Shown here in pieces: positions 27,201-35,285 of a stretch of 43,518 nucleotides of DNA. The first letter of the stretch is position 1. The number at the start of each line of letters is the position of its first letter. This DNA is from an uncultured Verrucomicrobiales bacterium (lineage in GTDB: Bacteria > Verrucomicrobiota > Verrucomicrobiae > Limisphaerales > CANJSG01), in the NCBI GenBank assembly GCA_946480965.1, contig CAMLMI010000003.1, positions 1 to 43,518 of the forward strand. The letters are read 5' to 3'. The notes below the pieces were generated by a model that was not told the DNA's origin, made no database searches, and saw only the letters and a program-made list of their open reading frames with translations. The translations under genes and the position numbers were made by a program.

Positions 27201-28021
27201 GGCTGGATCACCCACACTTCCTCCAGCTTGCCGAAATCGGCGGCGAGCTTCACCCGGGCCTCGAAGGACATCCCGTAGTCCACGGACTGCGAGTCCACCA
27301 CCGTGCCGATGAGGATGCCGCGCGGGAAAAGGCCGCCGTCGCCGCTGGTCACGACGGTTTGGCCGGGTTTCAGGATGCTGTTCCGCGACAGATAGCCGAG
27401 CTCCACGAAGTCGCTGCCCAATGAGGCGTCCTTGCCGGGGCCGACGACGCCCTGGTCGCGGGTTTCCTGGACGAGGCCGGAGAGCCGCAGGCCGGGATCG
27501 CCGAGCAGCACGACCTGGGAGCGGGTCTCGCCGACGACGGTGATCTTGCCGACCAGGGCGATGCGACCATCGGACCTCTGGTGGGTCAGCACGGGCATGT
27601 TGGTCTGGACGCCGTCACGCCGCCCGAGGTCGATCTGAGCCGTGCGCCACCAGGTGGCTGGATCGCGGGCGACGATGCGTCCGGCGCGGGATCTCCAGGG
27701 AAGCTGTTTCTGCCAGCCGACCAGTTGGCGGAGGCGCTGGTTTTCGGCGAGGAGTTCGGCGGCCTGCTGCTGGAGGAGGCGGAGGTCGGCGTTCTCCTTT
27801 CGGAGCTCCTCGTTCTGGCGGATGAAGGTGGCCTTGGGCAGGACGGCGTTGCCGGCGGCGTCGGCAACGCGGCCGGAGGCGGCGGAGGCGCCGAAGAGGG
27901 GGAGGAACAGGGAGCTGATCGCGAGCTTGAGGCGCGACGACGTCTGGCCCGGGAGCTTGAGCAGGACCAGCACAAGCGCCACCACGACGAAAAATGCGAT
28001 GTAATGTGTCTTCTTCAGCAT
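27197..28021 (-). CDS. mreC: Rod shape-determining protein MreC
   Basis: A 274-residue protein: one N-terminal membrane helix (HYIAFFVVVALVLVLLKL), a coiled coil (about residues 65-95, NEELRKENADLRLLQQQAAEL and onward), then the double beta-barrel periplasmic domain with DLGRRDGVQTNMPVL and VVTSGDGGLFPRGILIGTV, both typical of MreC. It links MreB filaments and MreD to the periplasmic synthases. It lies 36 bases after mreB in the same transcript. Confidence 0.95.
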   Translation of the reverse strand: MLKKTHYIAFFVVVALVLVLLKLPGQTSSRLKLAISSLFLPLFGASAASGRVADAAGNAVLPKATFIRQNEELRKENADLRLLQQQAAELLAENQRLRQLVGWQKQLPWRSRAGRIVARDPATWWRTAQIDLGRRDGVQTNMPVLTHQRSDGRIALVGKITVVGETRSQVVLLGDPGLRLSGLVQETRDQGVVGPGKDASLGSDFVELGYLSRNSILKPGQTVVTSGDGGLFPRGILIGTVVDSQSVDYGMSFEARVKLAADFGKLEEVWVIQP

Positions 28022-28057
28022 CGCCGCCGGTCCGACCGGGGCGAACGCGGGGCGGGA

Positions 28058-29083
28058 TCAACCTTTGGAGGAAGCCACTCGTTTGAGGAACTGGAGCTCG
28101 CTGAGCACCCGGCCCGTGCCTTCGGCCACCGCCGTCAACGGGCTGTCGCCGATGTGGACCGGGAGGCCGGTCTCTTCGGCGAGCAGACGGTTGACGCCGC
28201 GCAGGAGCGCGCCGCCGCCGGCCATGACGATGCCGCGATCGACGAGGTCGGCGGCAAGTTCGGGCGGGCAGCGTTCGAGGGTCAGACGGACGGATTCAAG
28301 GATGCTCGAAAGAGGTTCTTTGAGGGCTTCGCGGATTTCCTCGGACCGGATGGTGATGGTCTTCGGCAGGCCGGACGCGAGATCGCGGCCCTTCACTTCC
28401 ATGGTTAATTCCTGCTCCAGCGGAAAGGCCGATCCGATCGTGATCTTGATCTCCTCCGCCGTGCGTTCACCGATCATCAAGTTGTAGGCCCGCTTCATGT
28501 GGCCAACGATGGTCTCGTCAAATTCGTCCCCGCCCACCCGCAGGCTGCGGCTGAAGACGATGCCCGCGAGCGAGATGATCGCTATTTCGCAGGTGCCGCC
28601 ACCGATATCGACAATCATGTTGCCGGCCGGTTCATGCACGGGAAGCCCGACGCCGATGGCCGAGGCCATGGGTTGCTCGATCAGATAGACTTCGCGTGCT
28701 CCGGCATGGGTGGCCGAGTCCTTGACGGCTCTTTTTTCCACTTCGGTGATGCCCGACGGCACGGCGACCACCACCCGGGGGGCGATCAGCTTGCGGTGGT
28801 GAACCTTCTGGATGAAGTGCCGCAGCATCGCCTCGGTGATCTCGAAGTCGGCGATGACGCCGTCCTTCATGGGCCGGATGGCCACGATGTTCCCAGGGGT
28901 GCGGCCCAGCATCCGCTTCGCCTCCTCGCCGACGGCGAGGACGTTGGTGGTGCCGGCCTGGATGGCGACTACGGAAGGTTCACGCAACACGATGCCCCGA
29001 TCACGCACGTAAACGAGGGAGTTGGCCGTCCCGAGATCGATGCCGATATCGTTGGAAAAAAGGCTTTTAAGTTGCGCCAGCAT
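28058..29083 (-). CDS. mreB: Rod shape-determining actin MreB
   Basis: A 341-residue actin-like ATPase that directs lateral wall synthesis from the inner face of the membrane. Phosphate-1 motif [14 protein letters not shown] is near the N-terminus, phosphate-2 [12 protein letters not shown] near residue 162, and the adenosine motif [13 protein letters not shown] near 290. The N-terminal MLAQLKSLF could be the membrane-touching amphipathic piece. The frame is open 27 codons further upstream, but MLAQLK fits the family and lies behind a good promoter. First gene of the shape operon. Confidence 0.97.
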   Translation of the reverse strand: MLAQLKSLFSNDIGIDLGTANSLVYVRDRGIVLREPSVVAIQAGTTNVLAVGEEAKRMLGRTPGNIVAIRPMKDGVIADFEITEAMLRHFIQKVHHRKLIAPRVVVAVPSGITEVEKRAVKDSATHAGAREVYLIEQPMASAIGVGLPVHEPAGNMIVDIGGGTCEIAIISLAGIVFSRSLRVGGDEFDETIVGHMKRAYNLMIGERTAEEIKITIGSAFPLEQELTMEVKGRDLASGLPKTITIRSEEIREALKEPLSSILESVRLTLERCPPELAADLVDRGIVMAGGGALLRGVNRLLAEETGLPVHIGDSPLTAVAEGTGRVLSELQFLKRVASSKG

Positions 29084-29103
29084 GAAAATGCCTAGACCGA
29101 GCC

Positions 29104-29133
29104 ATTGAAAGGCCCGGCCCAGCGGCGGGTCAA
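29104..29133 (-). promoter_or_regulatory. Sigma-70-like promoter of the mre operon
   Basis: On the minus strand TTGACC (29128-29133) and TTCAAT (29104-29109) are spaced by 18 bases, about 20 bases upstream of the mreB start. It matches 5/6 and 4/6 of the consensus. Confidence 0.5.
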
Positions 29134-29248
29134 CAGGTTTCCTTGAACGTTGCCGCTCCGGCATGAGCCGTCTTCATCCTTCCGGCCGGAACCATCTGGC
29201 GGCTGGAGCTTTGCGGACCGGGATGTTAAGTCGTCCGGAGGTTCCACC

Positions 29249-30691
29249 ATGATGCCCGTCCGCCCATTTCCCGGCTCTGCGGTCTTTTATGCGCGGATGT
29301 GGCTGCCGGGGTGGCTGATCTTGGCTTGGATGCTGGGGGGACGGGCGATTTGCCCGGCTGCGGTTCATGAAAGGACGGAAATCGCGGAGAGCAAGTCCTT
29401 GTTGGACAACAATTTCTGGGTCGGTTCCTGGATCTGGGGACCGATCACGGAGGACAAGCAAACGTGCCGGTTTTGGCGTGCCTTCACGCTCCCCGCCGAC
29501 ACGGTGGTGGCCGAGGCCCGGCTGCGGATCACGGCCGACAACGGCTACCGGCTCTTTCTGGACGGGCGGGAACTGGGACGTGGCAGCGATTGGCGGGCGG
29601 TGACGGAATACGACCTGACTTGGCTTCTACGGCCAAGGACGCATGTCTTGGCGGTCGAGGCGTTCAACGACCGGCTCCAGGGCGGATTGCTCTTTGGTCT
29701 GAGGATCGAACTGGTGAACGGCCGGATTTTGGAGATCGGGTCGGACGAGAGCTGGCGCTTCGTGCCAAGCGATGAACCGGGTTGGGAAGCGCGGACCCAA
29801 CCGTCATCGGCGTGGCCGCAGGCGATCATTGCCGGGAAATTCCGCCACGCTCCTTGGGAAACCCCGCCGTTCGCGGTCACGCCGGTGCCGCCCTTGGCCC
29901 CGCTTGAGCTCAAGTTCTGGCAGTCGGGCTGGTTCCAAGTGTTGCTGGTCGCATTGTGCGCGCTGGTTGTCGGCGTGTGTCTCCGGCTCATGGCCCAGCT
30001 CGCGCTCCAGTCTCGCGCCCAGGAAACGCTTCGCCGGGAGCGCGAACGCATCGCCCGCGACATCCACGACGAGTTGGGCGCGGGCATGACGCAGCTCGTG
30101 TTGATGGGAGAACTCGCGCAACACGCCATGCCGGAAGGTTCGCAGGATCGCCGCCAAGTGGACCGGATCTGCGAAAAGGCCCGCGATCTCCTTGGCGCGA
30201 TGGACGAGGTCGTCTGGGCGGTCAATCCGCGCCGCGACACGCTCCGCGACTTCAGCGTCTATGTCTGCCAATACGCCACCAAGTTCCTCGAAGCCGCCGG
30301 CATCCGCTGTCGGCTCGACGTGGAGCCGCAGATGCCCGCCACGGCCTTCGACCTGCCCGTGCGCCGCAGCCTGCTGCTGGCGGTGAAGGAAGCGCTGAAC
30401 AACGCCGCCAAACATTCCGGCGCCAGCGAGGTCTTTCTCCGCCTCCATCGACGCGATGAAGCCATCGTCGTGGTCGTGGAGGACAACGGAGCCGGGTTCG
30501 ATCCCGCCAATCAGGATGGTTCCCGCAACGGCCTGACGAACATGGCCGACCGGCTTCGGGAAGCGGGCGGACTGTGCCGCATCGATTCCGCGCCCGGACG
30601 GGGCTGCCGGGTGGAACTGTCCGCGCCCTTGGTGGAGCCGACGCGGCGAAGGTCGTGGTGGGGAAGGAAGGGGCGGCAAGCGAATCAGTAG
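29249..30691 (+). CDS. Sensor histidine kinase (NarL/LiaS type) with sugar-binding-like outer domain
   Basis: A 480-residue membrane kinase. After a signal/membrane segment (WLPGWLILAWMLGG) comes an extracytoplasmic beta-sandwich (about residues 50-215: WVGSWIWGPITEDKQTCRFW, RLRITADNGYRLFLDGRELG, HVLAVEAFND). This looks like the jelly-roll module found at the N-terminus of glycoside hydrolases, such as rhamnosidases. One helix follows (about 230-252), then the HisKA_3 box RIARDIHDELGAGMTQL with phospho-His273, and an HATPase domain with EALNNAAKHSGA and GAGFD...NGLTNMADRL. The ATG at 29249 has GGAGG seven bases upstream and is preferred to the open-frame start at 29150. It pairs with the LuxR-type regulator downstream, from which it is parted by a repeat block. 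The ligand is probably a glycan, by inference. Confidence 0.92.
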   Translation: MMPVRPFPGSAVFYARMWLPGWLILAWMLGGRAICPAAVHERTEIAESKSLLDNNFWVGSWIWGPITEDKQTCRFWRAFTLPADTVVAEARLRITADNGYRLFLDGRELGRGSDWRAVTEYDLTWLLRPRTHVLAVEAFNDRLQGGLLFGLRIELVNGRILEIGSDESWRFVPSDEPGWEARTQPSSAWPQAIIAGKFRHAPWETPPFAVTPVPPLAPLELKFWQSGWFQVLLVALCALVVGVCLRLMAQLALQSRAQETLRRERERIARDIHDELGAGMTQLVLMGELAQHAMPEGSQDRRQVDRICEKARDLLGAMDEVVWAVNPRRDTLRDFSVYVCQYATKFLEAAGIRCRLDVEPQMPATAFDLPVRRSLLLAVKEALNNAAKHSGASEVFLRLHRRDEAIVVVVEDNGAGFDPANQDGSRNGLTNMADRLREAGGLCRIDSAPGRGCRVELSAPLVEPTRRRSWWGRKGRQANQ

Positions 30692-30778
30692 TCAGTGTTC
30701 AGTGTTCAGTCTTCAGAGTTGGATGTTGGGAGTTTTCGGCCAGAGCCACTGACTACTGAACTCCGAACTCCGAACTCC
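30685..30778. repeat. Heptamer-repeat element with 13-bp inverted ends
   Basis: Perfect 13-base inverted arms at 30685-30697 and 30747-30759. Inside the left arm, 7-base units AGTGTTC, AGTGTTC, AGTCTTC run to 30714. To the right, GAACTCC is repeated three times (30758-30778). The left arm covers the stop codon of the kinase. No gene is seen in this stretch. Confidence 0.65.
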
Positions 30779-30836
30779 GATTCACCCCACCGTCTTCTTG
30801 GCAATCGCTTCCCGGCTCGGCTACTCAGGCGGGACT

Positions 30837-31499
30837 TTGAACGAGCCCCCGCCCAATTCGCCGCCCCGGCCGATCCGCACGGCCCTCGTCGAGGACAAGC
30901 CCGATGTCCGCGAAAGCTGGCGGCAGTTGATCGGCTCGTTTCCCGACTTCGAGTGCGTCTGCACCTGTTCGTCGGGCGAGGAAGCGCTGCGCGCCATTCC
31001 ACCGCTCGCGCCCGATGTGGTCATCATGGACATCTTCCTGCCGCGCATGTCCGGCATCGAATGCACCGCGCGGCTCAAGGCGCAGCTGCCCAAGAGCCGC
31101 ATCCTCATCCTCACCGCGTCGGACGAACACGAAATGGTCTTCGCGGCCTTGGAATCGGGGGCCGACGGCTACCTGCTCAAACGCACCAAACCCGCCGACC
31201 TCCGCGCGGCGCTGCTCGATGTCCTGGCCGGCGGCGCGCCCATGACGAGCGAGATCGCCCGGCGAGTCGTCGAGTCCTTCCAGCAACGCGCCCGCAACCG
31301 CGACGAGACCATCCGCCTCAGCGCCCGCGAGGAGGAAGTGCTCGTGCTGTTGTCCAAAGGATATTCGAACAAGGAGATCGCCGACCGCATCGGCCTGAGC
31401 GTGGACACCGTCCGCACGCACCTGAAACACATCTACGAGAAGATGCACGTGCGCTCCCGCGCCGAAGCCGTCGCGCGCTACATCACGGGCAAGAACTGA
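30837..31499 (+). CDS. LuxR/NarL-family response regulator
   Basis: A 220-residue transcription factor. The receiver domain opens with IRTALVEDKPDVRESW; the phospho-acceptor is Asp65 in VVIMDIFLPRMSG, with Thr in LILTASD and Lys in LLKRTKP completing the site. The C-terminus is a GerE/LuxR helix-turn-helix (LSAREEEVLVLLSKGYSNKEI, IGLSVDTVRTHLKHIYEKM). It is the partner of the histidine kinase just upstream. No ATG is available: TTG at 30837 (LNEPPPNS) or TTG at 30798 are the candidates, and I prefer the nearer one because the longer form runs toward the repeat. Targets unknown. Confidence 0.92.
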   Translation: MNEPPPNSPPRPIRTALVEDKPDVRESWRQLIGSFPDFECVCTCSSGEEALRAIPPLAPDVVIMDIFLPRMSGIECTARLKAQLPKSRILILTASDEHEMVFAALESGADGYLLKRTKPADLRAALLDVLAGGAPMTSEIARRVVESFQQRARNRDETIRLSAREEEVLVLLSKGYSNKEIADRIGLSVDTVRTHLKHIYEKMHVRSRAEAVARYITGKN

Positions 31500-31554
31500 G
31501 CGGCAAAGCCCGGCTTGCGCTCCGCGACGAAGCCCCGTCACACTTCGGCGAAAC

Positions 31555-32442
31555 ATGCGCTTCATCCGGGACATCCACGCCGCCCGCACCGCCGGGAGCC
31601 GGCCGGTCATTTCCTTCGAGTTCTTCCCGCCCAAGACCGACGAGGGCGACAAAACCCTCTTCGAGAAGACGATCCCCGGCCTGATGGCGCTGAAGCCCGA
31701 CTACTGCTCCGTGACCTATGGAGCCGGCGGCAGCACCCGCGAGAAGACCATCGGCATCGCCACCCGCATCCAGGATGAACACCGGCTAACCGCGCTGATG
31801 CACCTCACCTGCGTGAACGCGACGAAGGAGGAGATCCAGTCCGTGGTGGCCGACGCGAAGGCGCGGGGCATCCGCAACATTCTCGCCCTGCGCGGTGATC
31901 CCCCGGGCGGCACCGGCGAATTCAAAGCGACGGAAGGCGGCTTCGAGTATTCCTATCAACTCGTCCGGTTCCTCAAGGAAATGGGCGGTTTCAGCATCGG
32001 CACCGCCGGATTTCCCGAAGGCCACATCGCCTGCAAGGAAGGCCGCGAAGTGGACTGGCAACGGCTCAAGGCGAAGATCGATTGCGGCGCGGACTTCGTC
32101 GTCACCCAGCTCTTCTTCGACAACGCGGACTTCTTCCGCTTTCGCGACCATCTCACGAAGCTCGGCGTGAAGGTGCCGCTCACCGCCGGCATCCTGCCCA
32201 TCCTCGGTTCCGCCCAGGTCCAGCGCTTCTGCCAGCTCTGCGGGGCGACCATTCCCGTCGCGTTGAAGGCCCGGCTCGACCAGCTGGTGGGTGACGACGA
32301 GGCCTGCGCGAAGTTCGGCATCGAATACGCGACGCAGCAGTGCGAGGAGCTGATCCGCGAGGGCGTGCCCGGCCTGCACTTCTACACGCTGAACAAAGTG
32401 CCCTCGACCTCTGCCGTGGTGAAGAACCTGGGTTTGGCCTGA
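31555..32442 (+). CDS. metF: Methylenetetrahydrofolate reductase
   Basis: A 295-residue flavoprotein that reduces 5,10-methylene-THF to 5-methyl-THF for methionine synthesis. It shows the TIM-barrel start FEFFPPK (21-27), SVTYGAGGSTR, the FAD/folate-side LRGDPP with Asp115, EYSYQLVRFLKE and FVVTQLFFDN. Length is the usual bacterial size. It begins 55 bases after the response regulator and may be read with it. It is nearly end-to-end with the convergent O-antigen-ligase gene (15-base gap, no hairpin). Confidence 0.96.
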   Translation: MRFIRDIHAARTAGSRPVISFEFFPPKTDEGDKTLFEKTIPGLMALKPDYCSVTYGAGGSTREKTIGIATRIQDEHRLTALMHLTCVNATKEEIQSVVADAKARGIRNILALRGDPPGGTGEFKATEGGFEYSYQLVRFLKEMGGFSIGTAGFPEGHIACKEGREVDWQRLKAKIDCGADFVVTQLFFDNADFFRFRDHLTKLGVKVPLTAGILPILGSAQVQRFCQLCGATIPVALKARLDQLVGDDEACAKFGIEYATQQCEELIREGVPGLHFYTLNKVPSTSAVVKNLGLA

Positions 32443-32457
32443 GGCTCGGCCATCGGG

Positions 32458-34002
32458 TCAGGATTTGGAGGGGCTTTCGTGGCGCTTCCGGGATCGGTCG
32501 GATGAGGAACGGCTGGTCCTTCGGCTGACCTTGGTTTCCTGAACCGGAGCCGTGACATCGGGTTGCCCCGGCAACAGCAGCGCGCCTTTGGAGACCAGCA
32601 CGGACGAGGCGAGCAGGAGGAAGTTGACGCCCACGTTGCGGAAGGTCTGGTCCAACAGTCCGTGGTAGAGGAGCAGCCCTACGGCGACGCCGGGCAGGAC
32701 CAGTTCCTTGGCGGCCAAACGGCGGCGGAAAAGCCAAAGCTGGAGGTGGGGAATCCAGATCAGCGCGAACAACCCGGTGCCGACCACGCCGAACTCGGCC
32801 AGAAATTCATACCAGTCCCCGTCGGCATGGCCAACTAGCAGGTAGTAGCTGAAGCCGGGGCGATTGGCCGCCATTTCCGGCACGCGGTGTTCGTAGGAGG
32901 CATAGGCGTAGAAATAGCCCGCCGCGCCCCAGCCGAACCACGGCCGGTCCCCGAACATCTTCAGGGCCACTTCATGGAGCAGCCGGCGGTATTTGTCGCC
33001 GTGGACCAGATAGCTGGCCGTGGCTTCGGCCGTGCCCAGTCGGCGCAGAGTCCCGCTTCCCCCCGTGCTCCAGAGCACCGCGCCGAGCAGCACGGCGGCC
33101 GCAACGGCCCCTCCGATCAGCCGCAGCGGCCGGGCGATGAACAATGCCCGGAACGCCCCGCGTTGACGCCACAGCCAGAGCAGCCCCAGCACCGCCGCGA
33201 AGACCAAGCCGGCCCGGGAACGGATCGAGACCAGTCCGGCCAAACCCAGGATCGCTAGCCCCCAAGACCGGCGCGGATGCCGCGCCGCGTTCATCAGTCC
33301 CCAGGCGAGCGTCCAGCCACAGAGCAGCGTCTGGTAGGCGGCGTTCTGGTTCTTGTTGAAGAAAAACGGCGCTCCGAGGAACGCCAGCGGATCACCGGCC
33401 AACCAAAGCACCTTGGTGCTGCCGCTGGCCTGATGAACGATGCAGATGAGTGAGGTGATCGCGCCGTGGACCGCCAGCACGAGGAGCAACCGCCGGAGCG
33501 TCGAGGCGGCCTGGATTCCTAGGATCAGGCCCAGGGCGCCCAAGGCGGAGGCACCGTAGATGAGCAGGTAGCGCGCGGCGTTCTCCGTCTCGATGATCCG
33601 ATGGACGCGCCCATCGAAGTCTCCGCCCACCGAGGAGGGCAACCAGCCGATGTGCGGGTTCTCGGCGAGCACGCAGTCGTTGCCGCGGATGGTCGGCAGG
33701 TGCGCGATGTTGACGCTCTGGATGCCGACATAGCCGACGAATCCGAGGAGCGCCGCTGAAACGATCCACCAGCCGGGCCAAGGCTTGCCGCCGATGCGGC
33801 TCTCAGCGCGGCGGTTGAAGTAGAGGCCGGTTCCCGCCGCGAACAGCACGGCTCCCAACGCGAGCATCGTCCATTGGCTCCAGGGAAAACGGCAGCCGAG
33901 CAGCCAGGCGGAACCGAAGACCATCGCGCTCGCCGCGATGAGGAAAACCAGCTCGATGGTCGAAAGCTTGTTCGGGGCGGGTGTGGTTGGACCGGAATCC
34001 AT
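32458..34002 (-). CDS. O-antigen ligase / Wzy_C family membrane protein
   Basis: A 514-residue polytopic membrane protein with about eleven helices. The Wzy_C signature lies at about residues 360-420: PWFGWGAAGYFYAYASYEH followed by a periplasmic loop with GHADGDWYEFLAEFGVVG (H...D...AE.G). Such proteins ligate or polymerise polysaccharide on lipid carriers. Whether this one is a lipid A-core ligase, a Wzy polymerase or a protein glycosyltransferase cannot be told. The last 25 residues are unusually Arg/Ser-rich (SRRTSRSSSDRSRKR) and would be cytosolic. It starts 43 bases after the mnmA stop, so it may belong to a different transcript running the same way. Confidence 0.88.
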   Translation of the reverse strand: MDSGPTTPAPNKLSTIELVFLIAASAMVFGSAWLLGCRFPWSQWTMLALGAVLFAAGTGLYFNRRAESRIGGKPWPGWWIVSAALLGFVGYVGIQSVNIAHLPTIRGNDCVLAENPHIGWLPSSVGGDFDGRVHRIIETENAARYLLIYGASALGALGLILGIQAASTLRRLLLVLAVHGAITSLICIVHQASGSTKVLWLAGDPLAFLGAPFFFNKNQNAAYQTLLCGWTLAWGLMNAARHPRRSWGLAILGLAGLVSIRSRAGLVFAAVLGLLWLWRQRGAFRALFIARPLRLIGGAVAAAVLLGAVLWSTGGSGTLRRLGTAEATASYLVHGDKYRRLLHEVALKMFGDRPWFGWGAAGYFYAYASYEHRVPEMAANRPGFSYYLLVGHADGDWYEFLAEFGVVGTGLFALIWIPHLQLWLFRRRLAAKELVLPGVAVGLLLYHGLLDQTFRNVGVNFLLLASSVLVSKGALLLPGQPDVTAPVQETKVSRRTSRSSSDRSRKRHESPSKS

Positions 34003-34045
34003 GGAGGCTCAATGCGGCCCGTTGATCCGGATCGCCCTTCGATCA

Positions 34046-35128
34046 TCAGCGGCAGATCCACCCGCCGCCCAGCACCAAATCGTCGTCGTAGAAAACGCAC
34101 GCCTGGCCCGGAGTGATGGCGCGCTGCGGGGTATCTAGGACGATGCGGGCCTTGCCGCCTTCTTCCGGATAGATCGTGGCGGGCGTGCCAGGATGGTTGT
34201 AGCGGATCTTCACCGTGGCGCGGACTTCGGCCGGCGGCGTTTCCCAGGGAATCCAGTTGCAGGTCTGCACGCGGAACTCCGCCCGGTCCAAGGCCGAGTC
34301 GGGTCCGACCACGACGCGGTTGTTCGCCGCGTCCAGCTCGATGACGTAGAGCGGCTGGGTGGAGGAAACGCCGAGCCCCTTCCGCTGGCCAATGGTGTAG
34401 AACTCGATGCCGTCGTGTTTGCCCAGCACGCGGCCATCGAGATGGACGATGTCGCCCTGATGGTTCTCGGCCAGCTTCGCGGATCGGAGGAAGCCGCCGT
34501 AGTCGTTGTCCGGCACGAAGCAGATCTCCATCGACTCTTCTTTGTCGGCGGTCTTGAGCTGGCATTCGCGGGCGACCTCGCGCGTGTCGGCCTTGGTCTT
34601 TTCGCCGAGCGGGAACATGGAAAAGGCGAGCTGGTCCTGCCGCAGGCTGAAGAGGAAGTAGCTCTGGTCCTTGCGCGGGTCTTTGCCTCGGCGGAGGAGG
34701 ACGCGGCCGTCGTCGCGGCGCTCCACGCGGGCGAAGTGGCCGGTGGCGATGAACTGGGCACCGAGCTGTTTGGCGCGGTGGATGAGCGTGCCGAACTTGA
34801 GGTTCTGGTTGCACATCACGCAGGGGTTCGGCGTGCGGCCGGCTTTGTATTCGTCGGCGAAGTATTGGATGACGCGGTTCTGGAACTCGGCCGATTCATC
34901 CACGAGGTAGTAGGGGACGCCGAGCTTGTGGCAGACGGCGCGGGCATCCATCACGGCCTGGGGGCCGCAGCACTTGTCCTCGGCGCGGTTCACGCAGTCC
35001 TGGGGCCAGAGCTTGAGGGTGACGCCGACGACGTCGTAGCCCTGTTCCAACAACAGCGCGGCCGTGGCCGACGAATCGACGCCGCCGCTCATGCCCACCA
35101 ACACCCGGGTTTTCTTCCGTTCCGTCAC
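34046..35128 (-). CDS. mnmA: tRNA-specific 2-thiouridylase MnmA
   Basis: A 360-residue enzyme that activates U34 of Lys, Glu and Gln tRNAs with ATP and inserts sulfur. P-loop SGGVDSS at 14-20, catalytic Cys103 in NPCVMCNQ and Cys203 in MEICFV are all present, as is the HFAR tRNA-binding stretch. The frame is open far upstream, antisense to the DUF4097-like gene. Homology starts at the GTG at 35128 (TERKKTRVLVGMSGG), which lies 9 bases after a TATAGT -10 element, so the message is nearly leaderless. Length is normal. Confidence 0.96.
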   Translation of the reverse strand: MTERKKTRVLVGMSGGVDSSATAALLLEQGYDVVGVTLKLWPQDCVNRAEDKCCGPQAVMDARAVCHKLGVPYYLVDESAEFQNRVIQYFADEYKAGRTPNPCVMCNQNLKFGTLIHRAKQLGAQFIATGHFARVERRDDGRVLLRRGKDPRKDQSYFLFSLRQDQLAFSMFPLGEKTKADTREVARECQLKTADKEESMEICFVPDNDYGGFLRSAKLAENHQGDIVHLDGRVLGKHDGIEFYTIGQRKGLGVSSTQPLYVIELDAANNRVVVGPDSALDRAEFRVQTCNWIPWETPPAEVRATVKIRYNHPGTPATIYPEEGGKARIVLDTPQRAITPGQACVFYDDDLVLGGGWICR

Positions 35129-35137
35129 AGGTTGGCG

Positions 35138-35165
35138 ACTATAGGGTGCTGCGGTGACGGAACAA
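35138..35165 (-). promoter_or_regulatory. Promoter of mnmA
   Basis: On the minus strand TTGTTC (35160-35165), 16 bases, then TATAGT (35138-35143). Transcription would begin within about 4 bases of the GTG start. Confidence 0.5.
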
Positions 35166-35285
35166 GTCCCGCGCACTTCTCCGGATCCAGTGAAACGCCC
35201 GGCGGAACCGGCGCTGCGGCCTCCAGAATTCAGTTGAAACCCAAATGGTAGGAGGCGTGTTCTTCGTCGGACAACCCTCAACGCC

